From Hyphomonas sp. (GTDB lineage Bacteria; Pseudomonadota; Alphaproteobacteria; Caulobacterales; Hyphomonadaceae), in the NCBI GenBank assembly GCA_024743015.1, contig JANSXJ010000166.1, forward strand, positions 1 through 7,703: DNA of 7,703 nt, read 5' to 3'. Below are positions 7,243-7,703 of the stretch, one piece after another. Position numbers and translations under genes: made by a program. Numbering within the stretch: position 1 is the first letter of the stretch; each line of letters opens with the position of its first letter. The notes below the pieces were generated by a model, which saw only the letters and a program-made list of their open reading frames with translations, had not been told where the DNA came from and ran no database searches.

Positions 7243-7272
7243 GAACGCTCTCCCTCAGCTCACTCAGGCAGT

Positions 7273-7300
7273 GGTGTAACCGGCTTTTCAGTCAGCGCAA
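7273..7300 (-). promoter_or_regulatory. Weak candidate promoter for the amidohydrolase
   Basis: Read on the minus strand, TTGCGC (7300-7295) and TACACC (7278-7273) are separated by 16 bases and lie between the rpmB terminator and the amidohydrolase ribosome-binding site. Both hexamers match the sigma-70 consensus only partly. The main support is position: the strong terminator upstream means that a promoter is needed in this short gap. Confidence 0.25.
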
Positions 7301-7306
7301 ACCGAC

Positions 7307-7340
7307 AAGAAAAAACGCGCTACGTATCCGAAGCGCGTTT
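7307..7340 (-). terminator. Intrinsic terminator of rpmB
   Basis: On the minus strand AAACGCGCT (7340-7332) pairs perfectly with AGCGCGTTT (7321-7313) around a 10-nt loop, a 9-bp stem, and the transcript continues through six consecutive T (7315-7310) then CTT. It begins 27 bases past the rpmB stop. This is the clearest rho-independent terminator in the window and isolates rpmB from the amidohydrolase. Confidence 0.9.
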
Positions 7341-7367
7341 CTATCAGAACGTTTGAGACGGCAGCGT

Positions 7368-7658
7368 TTAAGCGTCCTCGTCGGCCTTTTTGGCGATGTT
7401 CTTTTTGATCTTCAGCGCTTTGGCGGACAGAACGTCGTCTTTCGCCTTGGCGAGATAGGCGTCGAGGCCGCCCAGCTTGTCGACCGTGCGCAGCGCTTTT
7501 GCGGCAACGCGCATAGAGAAACGCTGGTCCAGCGCTTCAGAATGCAGGGTGACATTGACCAGGTTTGGCATAAACCGACGCTTGGTCTTGATATTCGAGT
7601 GGCTGACATTGTGTCCGACCATAGGGCCTGTGCCAGTAAGTTCACATACGCGGGACAT
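7368..7658 (-). CDS. rpmB: 50S ribosomal protein L28
   Basis: L28 is a structural protein of the large ribosomal subunit. The 96-residue product starts [20 protein letters not shown] and contains the family blocks [18 protein letters not shown] and [20 protein letters not shown], ending in a Lys/Ala-rich tail with KKADEDA. Length fits alphaproteobacterial L28 (about 95-100). The start at 7658 is chosen because L28 homologues begin MSRxCELTG. An in-frame ATG at 7673 would add MSERP, giving 101 residues; neither start has a strong Shine-Dalgarno, so the longer form is not excluded. It is apparently monocistronic in this window, ending in the strong hairpin just downstream. As I recall, rpmB lies near cobS/cobT in several alphaproteobacterial genomes, so its presence here may reflect old gene order with intervening insertions. 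Confidence 0.96.
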   Translation of the reverse strand: MSRVCELTGTGPMVGHNVSHSNIKTKRRFMPNLVNVTLHSEALDQRFSMRVAAKALRTVDKLGGLDAYLAKAKDDVLSAKALKIKKNIAKKADEDA

Positions 7659-7703
7659 GGGTCGCTCGCTCATTGTCTAGATTGAAACCGAAGCGCGGCT
7701 ATT

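Overview
The window looks like a chromosomal segment from an alphaproteobacterium, most plausibly a Maricaulales/Caulobacterales relative (Hyphomonadaceae-like). The evidence is the L28 sequence, which carries the [19 protein letters not shown] block I recall from Caulobacter-type L28, and CobS and CobT of the aerobic cobalamin pathway in their alphaproteobacterial form. The lineage call comes from remembered sequence similarity, not a database search. No phage, transposon, CRISPR, tRNA or rRNA signal was seen.

Layout. (1) 1-3568, minus strand: cobS (3568 to 2585), a polytopic GT87/DUF2029 membrane protein (2502 to 1291), then cobT (from 1202, running off the left edge just before its predicted VWA domain). 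The two cobaltochelatase subunit genes are therefore separated by one membrane glycosyltransferase-like gene, with gaps of 82 and 88 bp. (2) 3569-3735: a 167-bp divergent intergenic region between cobS and an alpha/beta hydrolase. (3) 3736-5571, plus strand: the alpha/beta hydrolase and a crotonase-fold gene, separated by a hairpin that may be a terminator. (4) 5575-7242, minus strand: a lipoprotein metal-dependent amidohydrolase of the Amidohydro_3 (YtcJ-like) group, convergent with the crotonase gene with only 3 bp between stop codons. (5) 7307-7658, minus strand: rpmB (ribosomal protein L28) with a strong intrinsic terminator separating it from the amidohydrolase.

How the genes work together. 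CobS and CobT form the AAA+ chaperone module that, with CobN, inserts cobalt into hydrogenobyrinate a,c-diamide. CobN is not in this window. The alpha/beta hydrolase and crotonase may act together on a CoA- or ester-linked substrate, but nothing here identifies it. The amidohydrolase is probably an independent envelope enzyme. rpmB is housekeeping. Gene content is mostly ordinary.

The points most worth a second look are the crotonase, which lacks both hydratase glutamates but has an acidic residue where isomerases and dehalogenases place theirs; the terminator-like hairpin buried in the convergent amidohydrolase gene; and the GT87 gene between cobS and cobT. I found no convincing undescribed multi-gene system.
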